From contig NZ_AHMM02000015.1 of NCBI RefSeq assembly GCF_000243675.2, positions 372,001 to 436,000 on the forward strand: a stretch of DNA of 64,000 nucleotides. Direction: 5' to 3'. A program made the position numbers and the translations under genes. Positions within the stretch are counted from its first letter, which is position 1, and every line of letters begins with the position of its first letter. This DNA is from Leptospira inadai serovar Lyme str. 10 (GTDB taxonomy: Bacteria; Spirochaetota; Leptospiria; Leptospirales; Leptospiraceae). The notes under the pieces are model-generated. The model was not told the DNA's origin, ran no database searches, and saw only the letters and a program-made list of their open reading frames with translations. Positions 1 through 9,502 of this stretch are shown here, piece after piece.

Positions 1-2
1 CG

Positions 3-461
3 GAAATATTTAAGAAAACCAGAATCTTCGCCTCGGATATCGCGTATGACACTCTCATAAAGGCAAAAAGCGGAATTTACAGCAATTTCGAAATTAGTCG
101 AGGCCTCGATACAAAATATCTTAATAAATATTTTACTAAAATATCTGATACTGAATATCAGATTGACGACGAGATAAAATCGATCGTGGAATATAAATAT
201 CAAAATCTAATATCGGACGATTTTCCGACCGGATTCGATCTGATTCTATGTAGGAATGTATCGTATTATTTCGATCATGACGATCGAAGAAGGCTATTTA
301 AGAAGATCCAGAAATCGATGAATCCGGATAGCTTTCTTATCCTCGGTTCGGCCGAATCCATTACGGATTATTCATCCACGTTCATAGTGCGTGAATTCGG
401 AAAATTTAGATACTACGAATTAAATCCGACAAATGTAACGTTTTTTTCGAAAGGAGCTTAA
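3..461 (+). CDS. cheR: CheR-type chemotaxis methyltransferase, C-terminal part (5' end outside window)
   Basis: The reading frame is open from the first bases of the window to TAA at 459-461, so this is the 3' part of a longer gene. Visible are the ASDI segment of the SAM-binding fold, the middle region of CheR (KAKSGIYSN), and the hallmark CRNVSYYFD, equivalent to the CRNV-IYF motif of CheR enzymes. CheR methylates glutamates of chemoreceptors with SAM. The gene stops one base before a cheY-like gene, so the two are probably co-transcribed. The catalytic N-terminal helical domain cannot be seen. An alternative is a CheR-like domain of a larger fusion protein. Confidence 0.85.
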   Translation, partial: EIFKKTRIFASDIAYDTLIKAKSGIYSNFEISRGLDTKYLNKYFTKISDTEYQIDDEIKSIVEYKYQNLISDDFPTGFDLILCRNVSYYFDHDDRRRLFKKIQKSMNPDSFLILGSAESITDYSSTFIVREFGKFRYYELNPTNVTFFSKGA

Positions 462-462
462 G

Positions 463-825
463 ATGGCTACAGCAAAAATTCTAGCGGTCGACGATTCGGC
501 TACTATGAGGAGTCTCGTTCAGCAGACTCTCGGTTTGGGCGGTTATGAAGTTATTCTTGCCGTTAACGGAAGGGAAGGGATGGAGAAACTCGATATGGAG
601 CCCGTCGATCTAGTGATCACCGATATCAATATGCCGGTGATGGACGGAATTTCATTTATCAAGGAAGTCAGAAAAAAGAATCAAACGATTCCGATCCTGA
701 CTCTGACAACGGAATCGGAAGAGGACATTAAACGGCAAGGAGAGGAGGCAGGCGCCGACGGCTGGATCATAAAGCCGTTCCGCCCCGTTCAATTTTTGGA
801 TATTATCAAACAAGTCCTTCACTAA
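463..825 (+). CDS. cheY: CheY-like single-domain response regulator
   Basis: A 120-residue stand-alone receiver. It has the acidic pair D10-D11, the phosphoacceptor D54 in VITDINMPVMDG, T82/T83 in the switch position and K104 in the IIKPF motif, so all residues needed for phosphorylation are present. There is no output domain, as expected for CheY, which binds the flagellar switch after phosphorylation by CheA. A good ribosome-binding site (aaggag at about 450-456, inside the end of cheR) precedes the ATG. Neighbours are cheR upstream and two kinase-like proteins downstream. It could also serve as the receiver partner of those proteins instead of CheA; this is inference. Confidence 0.88.
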   Translation: MATAKILAVDDSATMRSLVQQTLGLGGYEVILAVNGREGMEKLDMEPVDLVITDINMPVMDGISFIKEVRKKNQTIPILTLTTESEEDIKRQGEEAGADGWIIKPFRPVQFLDIIKQVLH

Positions 826-826
826 T

Positions 827-2167
827 ATGAATACAGTCGAACAAAATAAATCCAACAATATCCTTTCATTACCGCAGTTAACGACGATTATACACGCGAG
901 CGGCTTTGCGACTTCGGACGTACTATACGGCGAAATATCGAGCTTAGGTCAGATACGCTTGATTCCGACCGGATCGATCGAAGAATCGATAGAAACATGT
1001 ATAAATCTTCAACCGCAGATAATTCTACTCGATTTGGATTTAATTCGTCCTGATTTGAATTCGAACTTAAAATTGTTACGTAGATTATGCTCGGATGCAC
1101 TCGTTATTCTAATAGTTTCGAACAACCAATCGATCTCGGAATTGAGCCATATCGATTGGATTTGGTCCTATATTAAGCGCGATAATCTCCAAGAAAATCT
1201 AAAGGAGAGAATCTCTGAGGCATTACAGTTTATAAAAGAAAATTCGGAGCGAATCCAGTTAGGAAGCAGACGGAACGAAAATCTTTCCTCGGAATTGGAA
1301 TGGTTAATTTGGAAGGAATCTTCATCGGGTATTACGGAATTGGAATTAGGTAAAGGAATCCTTACTAGTCTTACTCGAAGTATGTTTCAGGGACTCGGAA
1401 TCGGATCATTGGTCGGTCAACTAGATTTATGCGAATTTTTTATGCAAGAAGACGAAGGTTTTGTAAGAATTCCGGAAAAATTACTCTCGGTCGTGCTTAA
1501 TACCAAAAATCTACTGAGGGATAGAATCGAAAAAATAGAATATTTCAAAAAGTATTTAGATCGTTCCATCGAAAAACAAACGATGAAGTCATCGGACATT
1601 AGAACGTACATAGAGGAGATAATACGAACACTTAGCCCGTTGCTTGAAATAAAAAAGCAGTCTATCGTAATTATGAAAGAATTCGAATCGATCGATTTGA
1701 TCTGCAATCGAGATTTTCTACATTTTTCCATAACCGAAATTCTTGTGAATGCTATGAAATTTTCCCCGGATAATTCGGAGATCGTGGTTTCCTTCGTTAA
1801 GAGCGAAGATACCTGTAGCCTCTTGTTCAAGAATGACGTGAGTTCCTTTATTGAAGGAGGCCCGGGAATCCCGAACGAATATTATTATAAAGTATTCGAA
1901 CCTTTCTTCCGACTCAATAATCTTTATGACGAGCGATTCTATTCTAACGAATTGGGAATGGGAATAGGATTGAATGTGGTTAGAAATCTTGCAAAGCAAA
2001 TCGACTGCAGAACTTATCTGTATGAAATTAAGAAAACGAATCGGGAAGACAAAACGCGAAGGGTGGCAATTGAATTAAAATTCAAATTGGTTTCTTTAAA
2101 AAAGGAACAAAATTCTCTGAGGGTTTACGAAGATGGGAAGATCAGAAAAACGCATTCACCTTTTTAA
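827..2167 (+). CDS. Degenerate receiver-HATPase protein (pseudo histidine kinase), copy 1
   Basis: A 446-residue soluble protein starting one base after cheY. Residues about 15-140 look like a receiver fold (IILLDLDL with D69/D71 at the phosphoacceptor strand), but the N-terminal acidic pair is absent. A helical region of about 150 residues with the motif ELEWLIWK follows. The C-terminal third is a HATPase_c domain with an N-box (EILVNAMKFSP), an F-box-like VFEPFFRLN and a glycine box (GMGIGLNVVRNL). No histidine occupies an H-box position between the receiver and the ATPase, so classical autophosphorylation is not supported. It shares its whole layout with the C-terminal 400 residues of the next gene, pointing to tandem duplication. 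Function is unknown; ATP binding and signalling are inferred. Confidence 0.7.
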   Translation: MNTVEQNKSNNILSLPQLTTIIHASGFATSDVLYGEISSLGQIRLIPTGSIEESIETCINLQPQIILLDLDLIRPDLNSNLKLLRRLCSDALVILIVSNNQSISELSHIDWIWSYIKRDNLQENLKERISEALQFIKENSERIQLGSRRNENLSSELEWLIWKESSSGITELELGKGILTSLTRSMFQGLGIGSLVGQLDLCEFFMQEDEGFVRIPEKLLSVVLNTKNLLRDRIEKIEYFKKYLDRSIEKQTMKSSDIRTYIEEIIRTLSPLLEIKKQSIVIMKEFESIDLICNRDFLHFSITEILVNAMKFSPDNSEIVVSFVKSEDTCSLLFKNDVSSFIEGGPGIPNEYYYKVFEPFFRLNNLYDERFYSNELGMGIGLNVVRNLAKQIDCRTYLYEIKKTNREDKTRRVAIELKFKLVSLKKEQNSLRVYEDGKIRKTHSPF

Positions 2168-4202
2168 AGAAAGCATTTACGTAACTAATTTTAAATCATC
2201 CGAGTTCTCCGAAAATCTGAGTGAAGATGCCGAAAAATCCGTTTATTTGAGGAATTTATTCGAAAAATATTCAAATATGCTTCGGAAAACGCCTGTCGGT
2301 AATGTCTCAATCGATTTTTTTCGGAAGGAGCAGGATGAGCGCTTTCATTCGGTTCAAGTCACAGGAAAGACTTTGCTAGTATCCGATAGTTCGAATAGAG
2401 ATTCCTATTCGGAAAACGATCGCGGTCCACTCAGTTATTCATCAACGTTAAACGAAAGCGTTTCCTCGGAGCTGATTATTCCGATCCTGGTTCAAGAGGG
2501 AGAATCGAAAAAGAGACCGCTTGCATATATTCATGTGGTTTCGGTAGAGAATCGATTTACGAAAGAAACCGCGCAGGAGCTCGAATCTCTTGCGGTTGAA
2601 ATTTCTCAAAATATAGAGGAATGGGGTCGGGAAAAAATATCGCAAAGGTTTATCGTTAGCGACATTTCACAAAACGGTATCGGGTTCGAGATTCCTCCCG
2701 CCGTCTCGAAAGATAATTTGAGCCGCTTTAAAAAATATGCATTTAAACTGGCTTTACCTAACCAGCGACCGTTTCTTCTGGAAGGAACTTTAAGATGGTG
2801 GGCAAAATCGGAAAGCGGAAATATGAACGTCGGATTGAAACTCGAGCGGAAGGATCGAGACGAAATAGAAAAGCAAAGATTCGAAATCGCGATAAAGCAC
2901 CTGGAAAAATCGCTCGATAGATCGGACTCCTATTCGAATAGGCGCGGGGTCCAATCTCGCATCTCCGGCTATAAAATGAATTCTTCTAGCTCTCTCTTAT
3001 ATGTCGATCCGGATCCGTATTTCTCTAAGAGGGCGAATGAACTATTTAAAAACGAGGATTTGGTGCTGATATTCGCGGGTTCTCTGACGGAAGGACTAGT
3101 ACAGTGTGCAAAATGGTCTCCGGCGGTGGTCGTGACCGAGATCGAATCCAAGAAGATTCACGTATTAGATTATCTGAAAGCTCTGCGAAAAATCTCTCCC
3201 GGAAGCTTGATTATCACCTACTCCAAAATGGAGCATACGAGCTTGAGCCTAAGCTCGTTCAATTGGATATGGGCCCAACTACTGAAGAAGAAGCAGGAAA
3301 AGCAATTATTGGAGTCCGTAAAAAACGCCTTAAGTTGGTACAAGGACAAGATCAGCACGTATCAAAATGTTCTTCAGGACGAAAAGAATCTAGCGGGAGA
3401 AATCGATTGGTTAATTTGGAAGGACTATCAAAGAAATTCAGATCAAATGACGGTCGGGAAAAATATCCTAAACAGCATTTCACATAGTTCTTCCCAGGGG
3501 ATCGGCCTCGGCTCACTAATTTCCTATTTAGATCTCGCCGAATTTTCCCTGAAACGGGACGAGAACGACTGTCTGATTTCGAAGGATTTAATGAAATCAA
3601 TCCTCGAAAACAAAAACATGATGAGGAGTTGGACGGAAAAATTGGACAAGTTAAAGGGCATGTTTGATTTGAAAATTTCCCCGGAAGCGTTGGACGTCGA
3701 GGAAGTTCAATCGATCATCAAGCAAACCATTTCCGATTTACATAAAACGGCAAAAATAAAGAACAATTATATCGTCTGCAAGGATAAGCATCTGGAATAC
3801 AAGATAAAATGTAACCGAAGTTTCCTTGCATTTTCGATCAAAGAAATTCTAGTAAACGCGATGAAATTCTCTCCCGAGCATTCGAAGATACAAGTCATTA
3901 TGTATCCGGAAAAATCCATGTTAAACGTCGATATCATCAACGAAATCGACAGGGACAAAACCGGCATTCGCGGAATTCCGAAAGAGTATTCCGAGAAATT
4001 ATTCGAACCTTTTTTCAGAATGAATCATACATATGACGAGCGGTTTCAGGAGGCCGATTTCGGTTTTGGAATCGGTTTGAATTTAGTTCAAAACCTGGCG
4101 AAGCAGATCGGTAATACCGTTGGAATATCCGAAATAAAAGATTATTCCGGATCGAAACCCGCAAACAAAATTGCGACCAAAATACAAGTACCGATTCTTT
4201 AG
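2133..4202 (+). CDS. GAF-like/PilZ-like/receiver/HATPase protein (pseudo histidine kinase), copy 2
   Basis: A 689-residue protein overlapping the previous gene by 35 bases. Residues about 30-165 resemble a GAF-like sensor region. Residues about 170-240 look PilZ-like (SDISQNGIGF, then NVGLKL), with an R-x5-R before them rather than the canonical RxxxR. Next comes a receiver-like domain with acidic residues D292/D294 but glutamate E336 where the phosphoacceptor aspartate should be. Then follow the same helical region (EIDWLIWK) and HATPase_c domain (EILVNAMKFSP, LFEPFFRMN, FGFGIGLNLVQNL) as in copy 1. No H-box histidine is visible. The GAF-PilZ part resembles DUF1577-type leptospiral proteins as I recall them. 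A c-di-GMP input is possible but not shown by the sequence. Confidence 0.68.
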   Translation: MGRSEKRIHLFKESIYVTNFKSSEFSENLSEDAEKSVYLRNLFEKYSNMLRKTPVGNVSIDFFRKEQDERFHSVQVTGKTLLVSDSSNRDSYSENDRGPLSYSSTLNESVSSELIIPILVQEGESKKRPLAYIHVVSVENRFTKETAQELESLAVEISQNIEEWGREKISQRFIVSDISQNGIGFEIPPAVSKDNLSRFKKYAFKLALPNQRPFLLEGTLRWWAKSESGNMNVGLKLERKDRDEIEKQRFEIAIKHLEKSLDRSDSYSNRRGVQSRISGYKMNSSSSLLYVDPDPYFSKRANELFKNEDLVLIFAGSLTEGLVQCAKWSPAVVVTEIESKKIHVLDYLKALRKISPGSLIITYSKMEHTSLSLSSFNWIWAQLLKKKQEKQLLESVKNALSWYKDKISTYQNVLQDEKNLAGEIDWLIWKDYQRNSDQMTVGKNILNSISHSSSQGIGLGSLISYLDLAEFSLKRDENDCLISKDLMKSILENKNMMRSWTEKLDKLKGMFDLKISPEALDVEEVQSIIKQTISDLHKTAKIKNNYIVCKDKHLEYKIKCNRSFLAFSIKEILVNAMKFSPEHSKIQVIMYPEKSMLNVDIINEIDRDKTGIRGIPKEYSEKLFEPFFRMNHTYDERFQEADFGFGIGLNLVQNLAKQIGNTVGISEIKDYSGSKPANKIATKIQVPIL

Positions 4203-4273
4203 AGGAAGGAAGAACAGAACGATTCCGAAGAAGATGCGATTCGGACAAGGATTGAAAACGGCCGTTAAAGCGA

Positions 4274-5212
4274 TTAATTCAGTAATTTCGCAGGCAGTTT
4301 AAAGCTCATCGAGTCTTCTCTGGATTCGGGGAAGAGTTGTACGCTTACTTCCGGATAGAAATGACGCAACTTATCGATAATCTCATCCACTAAAATCTGT
4401 GGAGTCGATGCTCCTGCGGTAATCCCAAGGGTCTTAATTCGATTGTTTATCAGATATTCCTTATTTAGGTCGTCCGCCGAAGTGACTTTAAACGACGCCG
4501 GTTTGGATTTTTGCGCTAATTGCAATAACCGTAACGAGTTGGAACTATTATCCGCTCCGATAACCAACATTGCGTCGATTGAATCCATCATTTGCGCGAC
4601 AGCTTCCTGGCGTTCGGTCGTAGCGTAGCAAATATCGTCTTTAGTCGGATGCTCGACTGTCGGGAATAATTCGGCGATTTTCTTAACGATTAGCTGAGTA
4701 TCCGCTACCGATAGGGTCGTTTGCATCAGATAGGTGATCGGATTTTCCGGATTGATTTTATCAACGAGCTTTTCCACATCCTCAGGAGATTCGACTAGAA
4801 ACATCTGTGCTTCGCCCATAGTTCCGATCGCTTCGTCGTGTCCCTGATGGCCGATGTAAATAATCTGGTATTCTTCTTTGTATCTTCTTGCTTTGCGATG
4901 AACTCTTGTCACTAAAGGACAGGTTGCGTCGCCGATCTGCATATTTCTAAGTTTAGCATCCTCTACGACTGCCGGAGAAACTCCATGCGCGGAAAAAATC
5001 ACCGTTGCTCCATCCGGAGCCTCGTCTAGTTCGCTTATGAAGCGAATTCCCCGCTTTTTCATATCCTCGACGACTCGCCGATTATGGACGATTTCCTTCC
5101 GAACATAAATTTGTTCGGACGATTGCGCTTGCACTTGCTCCACATACGAAATCGCGTATTTAACACCGGCACAAAAACCTCTGGGATTGGCTAAGTAAAT
5201 GGTCTGAAGCAT
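4274..5212 (-). CDS. ispH: 4-hydroxy-3-methylbut-2-enyl diphosphate reductase
   Basis: IspH (LytB) catalyses the last step of the MEP isoprenoid pathway, reducing HMBPP to IPP and DMAPP with an iron-sulphur cluster. The 312-residue length is typical. The three cluster cysteines are visible: C14 in RGFCAGV, C98 in DATCPLV and C195 in DDICYATTERQ. Family motifs SAHGVSP, GHQGHDEAIGTMGE and the SSNSLRL stretch are present. The gene converges with the kinase-like genes to its left and diverges from flaB on its right, so it is probably monocistronic. The ATG at 5212 gives the standard N-terminus. Nothing unusual. Confidence 0.97.
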   Translation of the reverse strand: MLQTIYLANPRGFCAGVKYAISYVEQVQAQSSEQIYVRKEIVHNRRVVEDMKKRGIRFISELDEAPDGATVIFSAHGVSPAVVEDAKLRNMQIGDATCPLVTRVHRKARRYKEEYQIIYIGHQGHDEAIGTMGEAQMFLVESPEDVEKLVDKINPENPITYLMQTTLSVADTQLIVKKIAELFPTVEHPTKDDICYATTERQEAVAQMMDSIDAMLVIGADNSSNSLRLLQLAQKSKPASFKVTSADDLNKEYLINNRIKTLGITAGASTPQILVDEIIDKLRHFYPEVSVQLFPESREDSMSFKLPAKLLN

Positions 5213-5261
5213 ACTTCTTTCAGCTTGTGCCGGATATTCACTCGGGGCAAGTACTTTCTAC

Positions 5262-5426
5262 CAGAAGACAGAGGGCAGCGGACTGAAGACAGAACATTGA
5301 TGAGCCGGGTTTCCATGTTCTGGAGAAAGATTCTTACGATTTTTCCTCCATCTCTACAGCATTTCTAACTTCGAGCAGCTTCTGTCTAGCGTGAGCAAAG
5401 CGAACGCGTCTGTCCTCAGTCTTCTG
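5262..5426. repeat. Imperfect inverted repeat, arms of 17 bp about 131 bp apart
   Basis: The left arm at 5262-5278 (cagaagacagagggcag) matches the reverse complement of the right arm at 5410-5426 at 15 of 17 positions. The left arm also has a 9-mer gaagacaga repeated directly at 5264-5272 and 5285-5293. The right arm is followed by a C-run and GGAAGG. The spacer encodes nothing recognisable. The arrangement would suit a small non-autonomous element or a dispersed intergenic repeat, but no target duplication was identified. Confidence 0.5.
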
Positions 5427-5535
5427 TCCCCCGGAAGGCGACATATCCGAATGAAGTAGGAAGGATTCTTTTATCGAAACCTAAGGGAAAAAAGTATCTA
5501 CTCGGATTTTACGAATTGGACGATCCAAATGGTGA

Positions 5536-6453
<918 letters not shown>

Positions 6454-6541
6454 TTCAATAGCTCGCCGATCGGTTTCTTAGTCTGAGGACCGGTCGGGCA
6501 CGTCCTTAAGCGAATGCAGGTTCTTTCGACGGGACCGACGG

Positions 6542-6562
6542 ATTTATAATTTTGTTATAAAT
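6542..6562. repeat. Perfect AT-only 8-bp inverted repeat downstream of flaB
   Basis: atttataa (6542-6549) and ttataaat (6555-6562) flank a 5-base spacer. It lies between the flaB stop and the flaB terminator, and also within 160 bases upstream of the next gene. It could be a protein-binding site or simply AT-rich sequence. Confidence 0.3.
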
Positions 6563-6579
6563 CGCCGTACGACTCTGAA

Positions 6580-6617
6580 GCCTAACGTTCTTTTAAAGAA
6601 CCGTTGGGCTTTTTTTT
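6580..6617 (+). terminator. Rho-independent terminator of flaB
   Basis: The arms gcctaacg-ttcttt and aaagaac-cgttgggc pair over about 14 bp with one bulged base and one G-U pair. The hairpin is followed by eight T residues at 6610-6617. This is a strong intrinsic terminator placed about 125 bases after the flaB stop. Confidence 0.88.
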
Positions 6618-6721
6618 GCCTAAAATTTCTTCCCTTTGAAATCCAAAAATTCCTTTCACTCTGTCCGGCAGATGCAAGAACTTCAATTTAGGATAAAACC
6701 GGATCCGTTCGTTCCTATAGA

Positions 6722-8428
6722 ATGGGGTGGCTATCCGCAATCCGGAAAATTCCAAATTGGGTTCCGTCCCGGGAGAATTCTTTGAAGTTCAGATTCGACT
6801 CCGTGCTCTTTTTACTGGGTTTATATTTTCTCTTTTTGATTTTAGGTTTAGGCTCGTTTCCCTTGATCGATTGGGACGAGAATATCTACGGGGCCGCATC
6901 CAAAGGGATGTTCTTATCGAGGGATTTTTTTAGAATCACGGTAAACCAGCAATTATTCACGGAAAAGCCGCCTTTGTATTTTTGGTTGGCCGCGATTTCT
7001 TATTCCGTTTTCGGGCTTAACGAATTCGGGACCCGATTTCCTTCCGTTTTGAGCGCGGTTTTAGCCTTCGGAACGATTTATTTTTTTGGGAAGCGGCTCC
7101 GATCCTCCTCGTTCGGAATTCTTTGGGCCCTTTTGTATTCTTCTTCTTTACTTCCCTTGGTTCTTGCAAGAACCGCGTACATCGACCACCTATTTAATAC
7201 CTTCATCTTCTTAGGTGCTGCCGGACTTTGTTTCTATGATATTGATACAAGGAAGCAAACTCTAGGGGCTTGGAAATGGCTTGTCGCGGCTTCGGCGAGC
7301 ATGGCCCTGGCGGTTCTGGCAAAGGGGCCTCTCGGTCTTGGCATTCCGGTCGTGTCCTTTCTCGCAATGAGAATCTTTGAGCGAAGGTACAAAATCTCGC
7401 TTGTGGATATTGCGCTCGGTGCAACGGTTTTTATCGGAGCCGTCTCGATCTACTATCTGACGGATTACCTTCTTCACGGCGATGAATTTCTACAGGGATT
7501 TTTGGAATTTCAACGGAAGTTGTTAACCAAGTCCCTAGAATCGCATACGGGTCCCTGGTTTTATCATTTCATCGTGGCGTTGATCGGCTTCTTCCCCTGG
7601 ACTCCGTTTCTATTCGCATATATTTCCAAGGATAAGCGGGAATTTTTAAGAGAAGAGGGGATCCGTCAGGTTTCACTGCTCATGATTGCCTGGACTGCGA
7701 TCGTACTTATCATATTTTCCATCGTCCAAACTAAGCTTCCCCATTATTCTTCTTCGATTTACTTTCCTCTGTCCTTTTTTACCGCCTTGGTCCTGGAAAG
7801 ATTCGGTTCGGAACTCATGCTCAAAAAAGGGATTACTCTCTCCTTTCTTTCCTTCGGTTTTCTGTTAAGCGTCCTATTTTTAGGGCTCGCCGCCTTGGCG
7901 AATTATCTGATACGGTCCGGATTTTCCGATGAGAAAGTATTTCCCCATTTCGGATTAACCGATTCGATTCCGGGTTTAATTCTTCTAACGGGAATCCTAT
8001 TCGCTTATTTTCGGGGTAGAAACGTCAGGCAAGCTCACTTATTGGGGAAATTCGTCTTTCCGGTTTGGATCACCTTGCTCGTATTCCTGATTTCTCTTTC
8101 GGTTACTCTGGCCCCGAAAGTAATCGATCTACTCCAAGGAAAAACATTACGATTATTTGATAGAGTCGTTCAAAAAGAAGGAGGAGAGGTCATCTTTTAT
8201 AAATATCTTTCCTTTTATCCGATGTTTTACAGGAACCAACCTATCCATATCATCGGAAGCTATAAATTCAAGGACGAAACGGATCTATTGAATCATCCTC
8301 CGGAAGGAAAGAAGCTCTTTATCATCGGAAACGCGAATAGTCAAACTGAATTAATTTTTCTTTACCCGAATCGCAGATTTATCCCGATCGAAACGGAAGG
8401 CGGATTGGTATTATTGCAGGTATTATAG
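6722..8428 (+). CDS. Polytopic membrane glycosyltransferase, GT39/ArnT-PMT family
   Basis: A 568-residue membrane protein with about 11-13 hydrophobic segments. The first loop carries DWDE at residues 50-53, matching the catalytic acidic motif of the PMT/ArnT (GT-C fold) family, and EKPPLYFW at about 81-88, a family hallmark. RTAYIDHLFNTF further on fits the family pattern. Such enzymes move sugars from polyprenyl-phosphate donors to lipid A or proteins at the periplasmic face. The adjacent GT2 enzyme, which could make a polyprenyl-phosphate sugar, supports this. The acceptor is unknown. No clear Shine-Dalgarno sequence precedes the ATG. Confidence 0.85.
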   Translation: MGWLSAIRKIPNWVPSRENSLKFRFDSVLFLLGLYFLFLILGLGSFPLIDWDENIYGAASKGMFLSRDFFRITVNQQLFTEKPPLYFWLAAISYSVFGLNEFGTRFPSVLSAVLAFGTIYFFGKRLRSSSFGILWALLYSSSLLPLVLARTAYIDHLFNTFIFLGAAGLCFYDIDTRKQTLGAWKWLVAASASMALAVLAKGPLGLGIPVVSFLAMRIFERRYKISLVDIALGATVFIGAVSIYYLTDYLLHGDEFLQGFLEFQRKLLTKSLESHTGPWFYHFIVALIGFFPWTPFLFAYISKDKREFLREEGIRQVSLLMIAWTAIVLIIFSIVQTKLPHYSSSIYFPLSFFTALVLERFGSELMLKKGITLSFLSFGFLLSVLFLGLAALANYLIRSGFSDEKVFPHFGLTDSIPGLILLTGILFAYFRGRNVRQAHLLGKFVFPVWITLLVFLISLSVTLAPKVIDLLQGKTLRLFDRVVQKEGGEVIFYKYLSFYPMFYRNQPIHIIGSYKFKDETDLLNHPPEGKKLFIIGNANSQTELIFLYPNRRFIPIETEGGLVLLQVL

Positions 8429-8455
8429 AAGCGGAAACAAACCTATAACTCGATT

Positions 8456-8488
8456 ACGATCTCGCCGTTACACAAATAGCGAGATCGT
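8456..8488. terminator. Candidate bidirectional terminator between convergent genes
   Basis: A perfect 10-bp stem (acgatctcgc at 8456-8465, gcgagatcgt at 8479-8488) with a 13-base loop sits in the 69-bp gap between two convergent genes. There is no good T-run on either side, so termination efficiency is uncertain, but position and stem strength suit the role. Confidence 0.5.
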
Positions 8489-8497
8489 TAGTAGAAT

Positions 8498-9445
8498 CTA
8501 CTCTTCTTTATATTTCAATAATTGAAGTTCGAAATTGAATCGTTGAATTTTCGCGACGGTATGAAGGATTAAACCGATCGAAAAATTCAGTATGGATGCG
8601 ATCATTAAACCGGTGGCTAAAATGGCGAGAGGTACGTGATATACGTATTTGTATTTCCAATAATCCCATACCGCTTGGCTTCCGGACGCAATTGCGGCTA
8701 TAAACGCAATAACCGAGAGGAAACCGAAAAAATGCATCGGTTTATAATCTTTAAAAATCCAGAGAATATTATTTACGACTCTGTAGCCGTCTCGAAACGT
8801 ATTCAATTTCGAAAAACTACCGGACGGCCTATCTTTGTATTGGATTGGAATCTCGCGAATCGCAAACCTCTTATCTAAGGCATGCAGGGTCATTTCAATT
8901 TCCAGTTCGAAACCGGAAGCCAAAATCGGATAATTCTTAACGAACTTTCTGGAAAATACGCGATACCCGCTCATTGCATCCCGCAATTTCACGCTAAAAA
9001 GAAAATTGATCAGCCGAATGACGAGCTGATTTCCTAGAGAATGGAACATCCTCTTATTCTCCCGACCATAATCGCCCCGGCTTAATCGGTCGCCGACCAC
9101 CATGTCCAGTTCGTTCTTAACTAATTCATCCGTCAATTTCCGAACTTCGTCGGCGGGGTACGTCGTGTCCGCATCGGACATCACGTAAACGTCCGCATCC
9201 GCCAGCGAAAACGCCTTTCGGACCGCATTCGCTTTTCCCTGTCTATTTTCGAATAAGACGGAACCTTTAATTTTATGTTTCTTAAATGTTTCCGTCGCGA
9301 TCAGATTCGTTTTATCTTTGGAGTTATTATCCACCACCCAAAAAACGGCATTCGGTAATTCTTTGTAAAAGGAGAGAATCGTTTCGCGAATCGTGATCTC
9401 TTCGTTGTAAGCGGGAATAATCACCGCTATACGCTTGTCTTTCAT
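8498..9445 (-). CDS. GT2 family glycosyltransferase, polyprenyl-phosphate sugar synthase type
   Basis: A 315-residue protein. The N-terminal GT-A domain shows VIIPAYNEE at residues 8-16, the DNNSKDKT nucleotide-binding stretch, and a DAD metal site at residues 91-93 (SDADTTYP). MSGYRVFSRKF and the FELEIEM stretch resemble dolichol-phosphate mannose/glucose synthases. Two transmembrane segments at about 236-257 and 272-294 anchor the C-terminus. It probably transfers a sugar from a nucleotide donor to undecaprenyl phosphate for a GT-C enzyme such as its convergent neighbour. The sugar cannot be read from sequence. Confidence 0.85.
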   Translation of the reverse strand: MKDKRIAVIIPAYNEEITIRETILSFYKELPNAVFWVVDNNSKDKTNLIATETFKKHKIKGSVLFENRQGKANAVRKAFSLADADVYVMSDADTTYPADEVRKLTDELVKNELDMVVGDRLSRGDYGRENKRMFHSLGNQLVIRLINFLFSVKLRDAMSGYRVFSRKFVKNYPILASGFELEIEMTLHALDKRFAIREIPIQYKDRPSGSFSKLNTFRDGYRVVNNILWIFKDYKPMHFFGFLSVIAFIAAIASGSQAVWDYWKYKYVYHVPLAILATGLMIASILNFSIGLILHTVAKIQRFNFELQLLKYKEE

Positions 9446-9475
9446 AGTACTGCTAAATCCCGTTACCTTTCAGAA

Positions 9476-9502
9476 CTCGAGAACCGAGGTTTCGTAGAAA
9501 CC
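9476..9502. promoter_or_regulatory. Small palindromes in the divergent 195-bp region
   Basis: ggtttc (9488-9493) and gaaacc (9497-9502) form a 6-bp inverted repeat with a 3-base spacer. It overlaps a second one, ctcg/cgag at 9476-9488. They lie just upstream of the minus-strand GT2 gene, in the region shared with the divergent PHP-fold gene. An operator or a leader hairpin is possible; nothing proves either. Confidence 0.25.

Noticed and set aside
5475..5515. A sigma-28 promoter for flaB.
   Set aside because: Only a loose TAAG/TCGGAT pair was found; matches to the expected GCCGATAA are too few to report as a feature.
6542..6562. The AT palindrome after flaB as a terminator.
   Set aside because: It has no GC in the stem; the real terminator lies 20 bases further on.
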